Assembly (NCBI GenBank): GCA_000383355.1
Contig: KB911092.1
Span: 29,859 to 79,860 of the forward strand
Direction of reading: 5' to 3'
Source: Flavobacterium sp. SCGC AAA160-P02
GTDB lineage: Bacteria; Bacteroidota; Bacteroidia; Flavobacteriales; Flavobacteriaceae
DNA length: 50,002 bases
In this document: piece after piece, positions 16,324 to 24,804 of the stretch
Layout of the letters: each line of letters starts with the position of its first letter
Numbering within the stretch: position 1 is the first letter of the stretch
Notes under the pieces: model-generated
The model's database searches: none
Told to the model about the DNA's origin: nothing
Seen by the model: the letters and a program-made list of their open reading frames with translations, nothing else
Program-made: the position numbers and the translations under genes

Positions 16324-16779
16324 ATGCGAAAATTTATGTTTATTATTATTTTATTTTTTTTAAGTTGTGAAGCCAACCAAAAAACTGATAATACAAGCAA
16401 TCCGAAGAAAAAAGCAATCCTAGTAGATCATAGTATTTCTCCAAAAAAAATCATACTAAAAGACAATCTAGAGCGACATCTTTTTGACTATTCTATTTCA
16501 GATGATATAGGACTAAACAAAATGCATGCACCTATTGGTTGGTCAGAACCAATCATAAAAGCTCAATTTGAAATAAGAGGTATTGTTTTAAGTGGACAAC
16601 TTGGACTAGAGTTTAAAGAAGGGATAAAAAAAATAACAAATAACAATGGTTTTTTAATACCAGCAAACACCAAAGTTAGAATTTTTAATGCAGGAACAGA
16701 AGAATTAATTTTGATAGAGGTTTTAAGGCCAGGATATAAAGTAGAATTAGTTGAAAATTTTAATAATTTTGACGACTAG
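16324..16779 (+). CDS. Small lipoprotein with cupin-like fold
   Basis: A 151-residue protein starting MRKFMFIIILFFLSCEANQ, a short lipoprotein signal with lipobox FLSC (Cys at 15). The C-terminal half (HAPIGWSEP, FEIRGIVLSGQLGLEF, GFLIPANTKVRIFNAG) has the alternating strands and turn pattern of a cupin barrel. The usual metal-binding His pair of cupins is mostly absent; only one His precedes the barrel. A binding or scaffold role is more likely than oxygenase activity, which is inference. It has its own promoter and follows icmF without obvious linkage. Confidence 0.72.
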   Translation: MRKFMFIIILFFLSCEANQKTDNTSNPKKKAILVDHSISPKKIILKDNLERHLFDYSISDDIGLNKMHAPIGWSEPIIKAQFEIRGIVLSGQLGLEFKEGIKKITNNNGFLIPANTKVRIFNAGTEELILIEVLRPGYKVELVENFNNFDD

Positions 16780-16814
16780 ATTAATTTAATAAAGCAACTA
16801 ATAAAATTTTTATT

Positions 16815-16822
16815 TATATTTG
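16815..16822 (+). promoter_or_regulatory. -7 promoter element (TATATTTG) of the DUF2892 gene
   Basis: Perfect TAnnTTTG, 20 nt upstream of the ATG at 16843. Confidence 0.65.
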
Positions 16823-16842
16823 GAATTAATACATTAATTATT

Positions 16843-17070
16843 ATGAATAATTCAAAAGACATTACAAAAGTAAGGCTTCATGATGGGATTGTTGGCTTGC
16901 TAAATATTGGATCTATATTACTGGCTAGTGAGTTTGGTTTAAATTGGATTTATGTTGCAGTTGCAGTTGCTGTACTTCAAATTTTAAGCCCTCTTACAAA
17001 GTTTTGTCCTGTGTACACAATTTTAAATAAATTAATGCCAGATACCACACCAATGCAAAATGGTAAATAA
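16843..17070 (+). CDS. DUF2892 (YgaP-like) small membrane protein
   Basis: A 75-residue protein with two hydrophobic segments (about residues 17-30 and 34-48) and a short conserved tail FCPVYTILNK. This matches the DUF2892 / YgaP transmembrane domain family: two helices that dimerise in the inner membrane, in other proteins fused to rhodanese. No rhodanese domain is present here. It has its own promoter and converges on the amidohydrolase gene. Confidence 0.85.
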   Translation: MNNSKDITKVRLHDGIVGLLNIGSILLASEFGLNWIYVAVAVAVLQILSPLTKFCPVYTILNKLMPDTTPMQNGK

Positions 17071-17113
17071 TTTAGAACTGATTTTGTGAAAATAAAAAAT
17101 TCAAAAACTGTGT

Positions 17114-18697
17114 TTATTTTTTAATCCCAGGTTGTTTTAAAGTCCAATTAGTTGCTTTTTTTTGAATATCTACCATTTTCTTAACATCAGAAAGTAATCG
17201 TTTTGCATCATAGATTACACCATCTTTAATGGTGTATTTTACTCCTCCAACCCTAACTACCTCATTGGCTTCTGTTAATTTAATTGCACCTGTACCATAA
17301 AGCACTTTTAAATTTTGAAGAGGGTTTTCTTCTACAATTACAAAATCTGCTAATTTCCCTATTTGAACAGAGCCAATTTTATCATCCCACCCCAAAGCTT
17401 CTGCACCATTTAGAGTGGCAGCTCTTATAACCTCTAATGGATGAAAACCTGCTTCTCGTAATAATTCTAACTCACGTACATAAGCAAAACCGTATAATTG
17501 ATATATAAATCCAGAATCTGATCCAGTAGTAACGCGTCCTCCTCTATTTTTATATTCATTAATAAACGTCATCCATAATTGAAAATTATTTTTCCATGAA
17601 ACTTCTTGCTCTGTACCCCAATAATGCCAGTAAGATCCGTGAGAAATTTTACTTGGTTCATAGAATTTCCATAGAGATGGTAATGTATATGTTTCATGCC
17701 ACTCTGCTCTTCTAGCTCTTTGCAAATCTCTACTTGCTTCATAAATATTAAATGTTGGGTCTAAGGTAAAATCTAACTCCAACAGCTCATTCATAACGTC
17801 ATTCCAATGAGGAGAATATGGTTTTGCTGCTTGTTTCCATAATTTACCAGCCTGTTCAAAACGATGTTGTTCATTCTGATAATTATAATCTAATGGGTAG
17901 TTTTGTACCGTTCTTTCATTAAACAAAGCCTCTGGCAAACCATACCAATGTTCCATAGAGGTTAATCCTGCTCTAGCAGAATGCAGAACATTCCAACGAG
18001 CAACACTTAATTGTGCATGATGACATGCAGAACCCAATCCTAATTTTTTATTTTCATCTAAAGCGGCGGCCATAATTTCTGGTTCTGCTCCAAAGAATTT
18101 AATGCCATCTGCACCATTTTTTGCATTGGCTCTCACCCATTCTCTTGCATCTTCTGCAGTAGAAATAGGAGCATCATTTAACGGATTAAAATCTTTTGTA
18201 GTTTGACCAAACCCTGTGTAGGCAAAAATTCTTGGAGCTACGATTTTATGAGCATCACTTTTTTTCTTTAAGTCTAACGTCCAATCTATACTTCTTCCAC
18301 TGGGCTCTCTTACTGTTGTTACTCCGTGAGCCATCCAAAGCTTAAAAACATAGTCAGAATTTGCTCCCTGAGCAACACCTCCAATATGACCATGCATATC
18401 AATAAAACCTGGCAGTAAATACATGCCTGATGCCTCTAATTCTTTTCCTCCTTTTTTTAATTTAGGCCTCTTTTTTTCATCAATAGCTACTCCTGGGTAC
18501 CCAACAACTTGAATTTTTACAATGATATTATCCTCTACAACAATGTCTACAGGACCTCTAGGCGGAGAACCGTCTCCATTGATTAATGTAACTCCTCTGA
18601 TAATTAGTTGATTAAAAGGTCCTTCTCCTAGATAGTTTTCTTGAGAAAACCCTTTTAATGAGGCAAATAATAAGAATATAATAAGTAGTTTTTTCAT
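17114..18697 (-). CDS. Exported metal-dependent amidohydrolase
   Basis: A 527-residue amidohydrolase-superfamily enzyme with a signal peptide (residues 1-18, ending GFSQ). Metal-site features are the GFIDMHGHIGG His-x-His motif (about residues 96-106), the lysine in ADGIKFFGAEP (a likely carboxylated bridging Lys), SACHHAQLS and SMEHWYG histidines, and the late Asp in TTGSDSGF. The C-terminal beta-sandwich part (ADFVIVEENPLQNLKVL) is typical. Relatives are imidazolonepropionase-like or prolidase-like; being exported, it probably cleaves a dipeptide or cyclic amide outside the cytoplasm. It starts 11 nt after the stop of the M14 peptidase gene, so both are one transcript. Confidence 0.88.
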   Translation of the reverse strand: MKKLLIIFLLFASLKGFSQENYLGEGPFNQLIIRGVTLINGDGSPPRGPVDIVVEDNIIVKIQVVGYPGVAIDEKKRPKLKKGGKELEASGMYLLPGFIDMHGHIGGVAQGANSDYVFKLWMAHGVTTVREPSGRSIDWTLDLKKKSDAHKIVAPRIFAYTGFGQTTKDFNPLNDAPISTAEDAREWVRANAKNGADGIKFFGAEPEIMAAALDENKKLGLGSACHHAQLSVARWNVLHSARAGLTSMEHWYGLPEALFNERTVQNYPLDYNYQNEQHRFEQAGKLWKQAAKPYSPHWNDVMNELLELDFTLDPTFNIYEASRDLQRARRAEWHETYTLPSLWKFYEPSKISHGSYWHYWGTEQEVSWKNNFQLWMTFINEYKNRGGRVTTGSDSGFIYQLYGFAYVRELELLREAGFHPLEVIRAATLNGAEALGWDDKIGSVQIGKLADFVIVEENPLQNLKVLYGTGAIKLTEANEVVRVGGVKYTIKDGVIYDAKRLLSDVKKMVDIQKKATNWTLKQPGIKK

Positions 18698-18708
18698 CTG
18701 ATTAGGTT

Positions 18709-21252
18709 TTAATTTCTTTTAGTTGGAACTGATATATTATTTCCATGAAATAAGGCATTTAAAAATAGTTTATTTGTACCATACCAAGCTCCTCTAAAGT
18801 TTGGATTATCTGCAAATAAAATAGCTCTTCCTTTTCCTACTGGACTTACTATTATTGATGCCGATGGTTTTAAATAAGTACTTAGGTTCGCTTTAGAAAT
18901 ATAACCATCTATATGTGGATTCTTTGTGTATTTAGCTACTGTAGCATACCCATTTTTACTAGGTTTTAAAAATACTGTATTATTCTTGTATACTGGTAAT
19001 TGAGCATCTCTATACCCAAAACCCAAAGGATGTGTAAGATCTAAGTCTATTTCAAATATAGCACCTCCTACTCTTTCTCTTCCAATATTTTCTCTTGCAT
19101 CTACATACGGTAATCTATTGACGCTTTTGTCTAGTTTACTCTTGTCTTTAGGTTTTTTAGTAAGACTTTCTTTTACCAATTTCTTAGAGATCAACCATTT
19201 TGATGCACTACCTATGGTAATTAAGGTATTGCCATTACTTGTCCAGTCTTTAATTTTATTTCTTTGGATAGAATCTAGTTGCCCATAACTACCAGACACC
19301 ATTACTAGGGTAGTATATTTGTCTAATGAAATTCTATTGAAATTGTGTAATTGTAGTTTTGTAATAGGCATTTCTACTCTTGTATCTAATAGATGCCATA
19401 CCTCACCTGCTTCATAAGAAGAAACTCCGTTTCCAATAAACATGGCCGCTTTTACTTCTTTAATTTTTCTGAAATTATTACTTCCTAAATCTATACCTTT
19501 TACACTAAAACCTGTATTTGTAGCATACATTGGTACCCTAAATTTTTGTTGCGCCTCACGAACAATTTCATAAACAGCTTCAGAAGATTTCTGTTGTTTA
19601 CTCACAGGAATCATAACTGTTCCGTAGTTAAAATCTTTAGTTCCGTTTGTAGTATTGGCTGAAAATTTCTTAAAAGCCGCAGAAGCTTTTAATCCTCTTT
19701 TTTGCATATAATGTAATGCTGCTGGGGCATTATAATCATCCCAATCTAAGATATAAGCATAGTCTGATTTAATTACATTAGAATTGTTAATCAGCTTTGT
19801 AGCGGCTGTAATTTGTTTGCCAAGTCTCGCAGATTTTAATCCTTTAGACTTCATATTATAAAAATTAGAAACACTCCAAGCAGAGGCATCATAAAAAACA
19901 CTGTCTGTATATTGGCTGTAGGTCTCAAACATTGTTTGTACCATTCTATGTTGTTGTTGTTTTAGAGGTACATAAAATTTCGCTCCCTTTTCATATACTT
20001 TAATTTTATGTTTCATTAAAAAGTCTACAAATGCTTTATTTCTATTTTGATCATGGTCATCGCCAAATTCATAGCCAACAAAACCTGAAGCAGTTTTTTT
20101 TGTGACAGCAGATTTAAAGAAATCTTGTTGATATTTTCTTAAGACTCCTTTGTTTTCTACAGCTGCTTTTACAGTAGCAATACTAGATCTATATTGATTT
20201 CTAATGGTAAACCCAAATGAAATTGTTCCATAGTCTGTGTCTTGTAAATGTCCTCTAGAACTTGCTTGTTCAAACAATAAAGCCAAGGCTCCTTGTAAAT
20301 CTGGATAAGAAGACCCATAGCCTGGGTATGTTCCGTCAAATGCCTCTTTAGTAAAATATAAAGATCCTATTTCATCCATTGTTTTGGCAAAATAAGGTGC
20401 AAATAAATTATTTAGATCTTCATAATTTGCTTTGGGCATTATTGGATCTTTAGAACCAATAGCTTTCATGGGTTCAAAAAAGAAATTACTATTGGTACCC
20501 ATTTCATGGAAATCGGTTACTACATTAGGATACCAATCATGATACCATTTTAGTTTTCCTTGACTTTCTGGATTTACAGCTAACAACCAATCTCTATTTA
20601 AATCAAACCAATAATGATTAGTTCTACCTCTAGGCCACATTTCATTATGCTCTGCATCTGCATTATCTGAAACCAACGAAATTGCCTTGTATTGGTTTGC
20701 CCATTGCGTATGCCTATCTCTTCCATCTGGGTTAATGGCAGGATCAATAAAAACAACAGAATTATTTAAATAATTCTGAACCTCGCTACTATTAGAAGCT
20801 ACCAAGGTATACGCTGTTAACAAAGCTGCTTCAGAGCTAGAAGGCTCATTACCATGAACATTGTATGCCAATTGAATGAAAATTGGGACAGCATCATAAT
20901 TTTTTGGAGTTATAGCAGGGTCTACAAATTGTAAATGTTGCTTTTTAATATCTTCTAAATTAGATAAATTTTCTGGTGTTGAAACTCGTAGTATCACCAA
21001 TTTTCTTCTCTCATGAGTTTGCCCATAGACTTCAATTTCTGCCCTGTCTGAAATTTCTGCTAATTTGTATAAATACGATACTATTTGATCATGTCTTGTG
21101 TGTTGTTCTCCAATTGCATACCCCAAAAACTCTTCAGGTGAAGGAATTTTAGGATTAAACGGATTCTTATCTTTGAAAAAATACTCTTGAGAAAATGAGT
21201 TAAAAACTGTAAAAAATAGGACTAGTATTGTTATCTTTTTTAGAAATTGCAT
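18709..21252 (-). CDS. Exported M14 zinc carboxypeptidase-like protein
   Basis: An 847-residue protein with signal peptide (1-21, ending SFSQ). The M14 catalytic domain spans roughly residues 40-380: zinc ligands His133 and Glu136 in NVHGNE, the third ligand His249 in DFHEMG, the substrate Arg in FDLNRDW, and the catalytic Glu328 in LLFEQAS. All key residues are present, so it should be active. The remaining ~450 residues form a large C-terminal region, including a GATase-like flavodoxin-type segment (TLVMVSGSYGQLDSIQ) as in other Bacteroidota M14 proteins. It probably trims peptides outside the inner membrane. It is followed at once by the amidohydrolase gene. Confidence 0.92.
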   Translation of the reverse strand: MQFLKKITILVLFFTVFNSFSQEYFFKDKNPFNPKIPSPEEFLGYAIGEQHTRHDQIVSYLYKLAEISDRAEIEVYGQTHERRKLVILRVSTPENLSNLEDIKKQHLQFVDPAITPKNYDAVPIFIQLAYNVHGNEPSSSEAALLTAYTLVASNSSEVQNYLNNSVVFIDPAINPDGRDRHTQWANQYKAISLVSDNADAEHNEMWPRGRTNHYWFDLNRDWLLAVNPESQGKLKWYHDWYPNVVTDFHEMGTNSNFFFEPMKAIGSKDPIMPKANYEDLNNLFAPYFAKTMDEIGSLYFTKEAFDGTYPGYGSSYPDLQGALALLFEQASSRGHLQDTDYGTISFGFTIRNQYRSSIATVKAAVENKGVLRKYQQDFFKSAVTKKTASGFVGYEFGDDHDQNRNKAFVDFLMKHKIKVYEKGAKFYVPLKQQQHRMVQTMFETYSQYTDSVFYDASAWSVSNFYNMKSKGLKSARLGKQITAATKLINNSNVIKSDYAYILDWDDYNAPAALHYMQKRGLKASAAFKKFSANTTNGTKDFNYGTVMIPVSKQQKSSEAVYEIVREAQQKFRVPMYATNTGFSVKGIDLGSNNFRKIKEVKAAMFIGNGVSSYEAGEVWHLLDTRVEMPITKLQLHNFNRISLDKYTTLVMVSGSYGQLDSIQRNKIKDWTSNGNTLITIGSASKWLISKKLVKESLTKKPKDKSKLDKSVNRLPYVDARENIGRERVGGAIFEIDLDLTHPLGFGYRDAQLPVYKNNTVFLKPSKNGYATVAKYTKNPHIDGYISKANLSTYLKPSASIIVSPVGKGRAILFADNPNFRGAWYGTNKLFLNALFHGNNISVPTKRN

Positions 21253-21328
21253 TGTATTATTTTTAAAATATGACTAAAAATACAATTTTATTAGATGATA
21301 TTTTAAAAACGTTATTTAAAAGAAATAC

Positions 21329-23821
21329 TTACTTTTCAAAAACAGGTAAATTTTCGTTAACAGTTAGAAGACGAATCTTCTGATCTTGCAACTCTAGTTT
21401 ATAGACTTCAATTCTTCTTTTTTCATTTGATTTACTCCAATTATAATAACTGGTAAGTTTTAAATAAGTAGGTACTTGCTTTTTATTTCCTTTATAAGTT
21501 AAGTTTACTAACCATTCTCCATCACCAATATCTTCTAAGAAAAATAATTTACTAGAATATCCCAACTTTTTCTCTTCAATAATTAAATCATTGTTAGCTT
21601 CTAGACTATGATCAAAAACATAAGCTCTTTTATCTGGATTAACAAATTCTAATTCAAATTCTGCCTCAGAGGTATTCCATTCAAAAACTAAACGAACATC
21701 ATTACTAAATTCGTCAATGTTTTTATGAATTGGCACAAACTTCTGTTTTATATTTGTTTGGTTAAATCTATTAAAATAAAGCCATTCCATATCATTATAA
21801 ATTAGCTCTCCAATCCCTTCAGAACTATCTGCGTATTCTTTAATCATAAATCCCATATATAATTTCCAGGCTTTCTCAAAAAGATCATAATCTACATAAG
21901 CATTTGCTAGATCTCTGAAAGATTGAGAATATTTTGATCTAAGTCTAAATATTTGTTGATAAACCTCTATTGCAGACTTTTTATCTTCTAGGAATTGAAA
22001 ATAGTATGCAATAGCTTTTAAAATTTCTGGATTCTCACTATGTTTCATAGCTAAGCCATTCAATACATTAATTGCCAAATCTTTATCTCTATGAAATTCA
22101 AAAAAGCTCATCGCAATACTAAGATGATCTGCATAATTGGTCAATTTATCTTTTAACTTTTCTAGATAAAATTCGTAGGCTGAATATTTATTTTTATATG
22201 CTTCAAGAGCCAATCCGTATTTATTTTGCTCAGCTTTTTCTAAGCTCATAGTCATAGCGTCATCATTATAGAAATTACTATTAGCATATTCTTCTAGAAA
22301 TGTGTCTTTCTTTGCTTTTGCATCAAAACCCCCATAAACGGTTTCTATTATAATGAGTCCTCCAGCTGCCACTGTTCCATATTTATTAGTAGCTCCTATA
22401 GATTTTAAAGCACGGATAGATTTTATATCGGAAAGATCTATTTGAGGAGCGTTAGATGTAAAAGTCCCATCTATCTCCCAAGCAACTGGATAATCTTGAG
22501 TCACAGACATTCCCAAGCCTCTTAGATAAGAAGCTCCTGTTGTTCTATCATATCTGTATCCAGAGATTTTACCCACCAAGGCTTCTTGAATATTTGCATA
22601 GACATTACTAACGGATTTCCCATCAACAAAGGTGTTAGAAAAACCAGATTTTTTTGGGTCTTTTTTTCCTCTGGATGTTGTGTAAGCTTCATCAGCATCT
22701 TTTTTTTGTCTTGCAACTTTACCTGACTTTCTTGACGCCTCTATAACCACTTGATCTAATTCATTAATTTTCTGTGTGAGTTCTATATTTAACTCTTTAG
22801 TTACGTCTTCAACAATAACTGAAACTGTTTCAAAACTGACATGTACAAATTGAATAATATCTCCAATGGAAGCATTTATCTTGTAAGAACCTTTAGCATC
22901 TGTAAAAAATTTAAAATCTTTATTTTCAACTACTGAAACTACTACATCAGGTATAGATGATTCCATAAAAGTTACCCTGCCATAAATTTCTTTTTTTTCT
23001 GTGTTTTCTTGTGAAAAATCATGTTGTGAAAAATTTAATTTTGTAGTTACCGAATTCTGATCAAAATAATTTTGATTTTTATATTCTTCTGTGGCTCGTT
23101 CCTTTTCTATTTTTATTAGTTGAGAACTTTGATTTGTTTTTACGATAACTACTGCCTTACTACTGTATCTTGCAGGTGCATTTGATAGTATATAAACATC
23201 TATTACATCTGCAGTATTAACTAAACTACTATTTTCATAAATCCCTGAATCTATATCCCAAATAGCTTTCACACCTCTCACATATAGATTCCCTTCTGAA
23301 TCTGCCCTTAAATTACCTGATCTTATCGCTAACGAATTTGCTAAACTAGGAGCGCCTAAGCTTATGTCTTTACTGCCGTAATAATACACTTGACCCATAG
23401 TGGCAGCTAGGTTTAATGGACCAACAGCTGTTGCTAGGTTTTCTTTTCCTTCTAGAAAAATATCACTGGGTTTTACTTTTTTCTTTGAAGCTTTTACAAC
23501 AATATCTTCCAACTGGTTTATTTCAGCACTCATTTTTATATTTAGCAATGACGTAACGTCTTCCACTAAAATTGATATTGTTTTAAGTCCCACATAAGAA
23601 AATAAAATTTCATCACCGACACTGGCATCAATCTTATAATTACCATTAAAGTCAGTTTGAATACCTTTTGGCGAATTTTTAATTGTTACAGATACATTTG
23701 AGAGTGCTTGATCTTCAAAAGTTACTTTTCCATAAATATTCTTTATTTCTTGAGCAATGTTTACCTGGGTTACTAAAAAAAAGAAAAGTAATTTGATTAG
23801 GGTTTTATTTTTCATAAACAT
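21329..23821 (-). CDS. Double carboxypeptidase-regulatory/TonB-plug protein with TPRs and no barrel
   Basis: An 830-residue exported protein (signal peptide ends VNIAQ). It contains two copies of a module: a CarboxypepD_reg-like beta domain (IYGKVTFEDQALSNVSV..., about 27-105, and IYGRVTFMESSIPDVVV..., about 278-355), each ending in a linker rich in Lys. Each is followed by a plug-like segment (first about 125-230; second about 395-500 with NIQEALVGKISGY, the SusC-type plug motif). Instead of the expected ~600-residue outer-membrane barrel, the C-terminus holds TPR-like helices (about 560-680) and a last beta-rich domain. It looks like a TonB-receptor-derived scaffold rather than a transporter. 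Two adjacent ATGs exist; the first is given. Function unknown. Confidence 0.85.
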   Translation of the reverse strand: MFMKNKTLIKLLFFFLVTQVNIAQEIKNIYGKVTFEDQALSNVSVTIKNSPKGIQTDFNGNYKIDASVGDEILFSYVGLKTISILVEDVTSLLNIKMSAEINQLEDIVVKASKKKVKPSDIFLEGKENLATAVGPLNLAATMGQVYYYGSKDISLGAPSLANSLAIRSGNLRADSEGNLYVRGVKAIWDIDSGIYENSSLVNTADVIDVYILSNAPARYSSKAVVIVKTNQSSQLIKIEKERATEEYKNQNYFDQNSVTTKLNFSQHDFSQENTEKKEIYGRVTFMESSIPDVVVSVVENKDFKFFTDAKGSYKINASIGDIIQFVHVSFETVSVIVEDVTKELNIELTQKINELDQVVIEASRKSGKVARQKKDADEAYTTSRGKKDPKKSGFSNTFVDGKSVSNVYANIQEALVGKISGYRYDRTTGASYLRGLGMSVTQDYPVAWEIDGTFTSNAPQIDLSDIKSIRALKSIGATNKYGTVAAGGLIIIETVYGGFDAKAKKDTFLEEYANSNFYNDDAMTMSLEKAEQNKYGLALEAYKNKYSAYEFYLEKLKDKLTNYADHLSIAMSFFEFHRDKDLAINVLNGLAMKHSENPEILKAIAYYFQFLEDKKSAIEVYQQIFRLRSKYSQSFRDLANAYVDYDLFEKAWKLYMGFMIKEYADSSEGIGELIYNDMEWLYFNRFNQTNIKQKFVPIHKNIDEFSNDVRLVFEWNTSEAEFELEFVNPDKRAYVFDHSLEANNDLIIEEKKLGYSSKLFFLEDIGDGEWLVNLTYKGNKKQVPTYLKLTSYYNWSKSNEKRRIEVYKLELQDQKIRLLTVNENLPVFEK

Positions 23822-23878
23822 AAATTTTTTAAATCAGAACTATCAAAAAATATGCCATTCAAGTACTTTATTGTTAAT

Positions 23879-24616
23879 TTATAAATTTTCTTTATAAATA
23901 TATGACAAGTCGTCTAGTTTCCATTCTATCACTAAACCTTTTGCTAAACTTATGGCAATTTCTGACCCGTACAAATATTCACATAAATAAAGTGCAGCTT
24001 CAAATGATTTTGCGCCACCTGCAGAAGTAATATATTTATCATCATGAACAAATAAGACATCTTTTCTAATATCTAAAGACGGAAACATTTTTTTCATTTT
24101 ATCAATATCACTTGGAAAAGTAGTGGAAACTCTTCCTTCTAAAACTCCTGCTTTTGCCAATACAAAGGCACCGTCACAATGTGAGGTTATGAACTGAGCA
24201 TTTTTGGCAACTTTTTTTACAAAATTAATCATTTGAACGTCATTTAAATCTGAGTCTAAATGATGTTCTGCACTGGGCACTACCAAAATATCAATCTTAG
24301 GCAATGAGTCTTTTAAATAATTAAAATCTGGAAGAATTCGTATTCCTTCAAATGTTTTAATAGGCTTGCCTGTATTTGCAACAGTAAATACATTCATAGA
24401 TTTAATACCTTTTCTAAACGTGGTGTGCTGAAAAATATCATATGGTGCTGTTAGCTCAGTATTAAATGTACCATTCATAATTAAAAAAGCAACATTATAT
24501 TGATCTTTTATTAATTGAGGAACTATTTTATTTTCAATATTTTTTATATTCATGTCTGGCGAACTATCACATGAGATTATGATAAAAATTAATAGTAAAA
24601 TGATTCTATTTTTCAT
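23879..24616 (-). CDS. DJ-1/PfpI (GATase1-like) family lipoprotein
   Basis: A 245-residue protein with lipobox IIISC (Cys at about 16), so it is exported and lipidated. The body is a DJ-1/PfpI flavodoxin-like fold: NVAFLIMNGTFNTELTAPYDIF with the conserved Glu, DILVVPSAEHH, and the nucleophile elbow FITSHCDGAFVLAKAG carrying the reactive Cys. Members range from AraC-type regulator sensor domains to isonitrile hydratases and glyoxalases; a periplasmic location is unusual and no DNA-binding domain is present. The catalytic triad partner His is not clear. Single gene, divergent from the S15 peptidase. Confidence 0.87.
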   Translation of the reverse strand: MKNRIILLLIFIIISCDSSPDMNIKNIENKIVPQLIKDQYNVAFLIMNGTFNTELTAPYDIFQHTTFRKGIKSMNVFTVANTGKPIKTFEGIRILPDFNYLKDSLPKIDILVVPSAEHHLDSDLNDVQMINFVKKVAKNAQFITSHCDGAFVLAKAGVLEGRVSTTFPSDIDKMKKMFPSLDIRKDVLFVHDDKYITSAGGAKSFEAALYLCEYLYGSEIAISLAKGLVIEWKLDDLSYIYKENL

Positions 24617-24652
24617 TTTTAAATTTCTTAATTATTATAGACTTTAAATATA

Positions 24653-24660
24653 TATATTTG
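24653..24660 (+). promoter_or_regulatory. Candidate -7 element (TATATTTG) upstream of the S15 peptidase
   Basis: Perfect TAnnTTTG but 145 nt before the ATG at 24805, implying an unusually long leader. Confidence 0.4.
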
Positions 24661-24699
24661 GTTTAACAGTAAAAACCTAAAGGCCTCTTTTTTGTTTTG

Positions 24700-24727
24700 T
24701 ACTTTTACATAGCTACTTTTAAAGTAG
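24700..24727. promoter_or_regulatory. Direct repeat plus palindrome in the S15 leader region
   Basis: TACTTTTA occurs twice (24700-24707 and 24714-24721), and the second copy is part of a 15-bp palindrome CTACTTTTAAAGTAG (24713-24727). It is a possible regulator-binding site; no regulator is known. Confidence 0.3.
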
Positions 24728-24804
24728 ACAAGAAAAAAAGAAAATATATGCATATCATTTTTCCAAATTCAACTATAATATTCACTATCCTCAAAAATTA
24801 ACAT

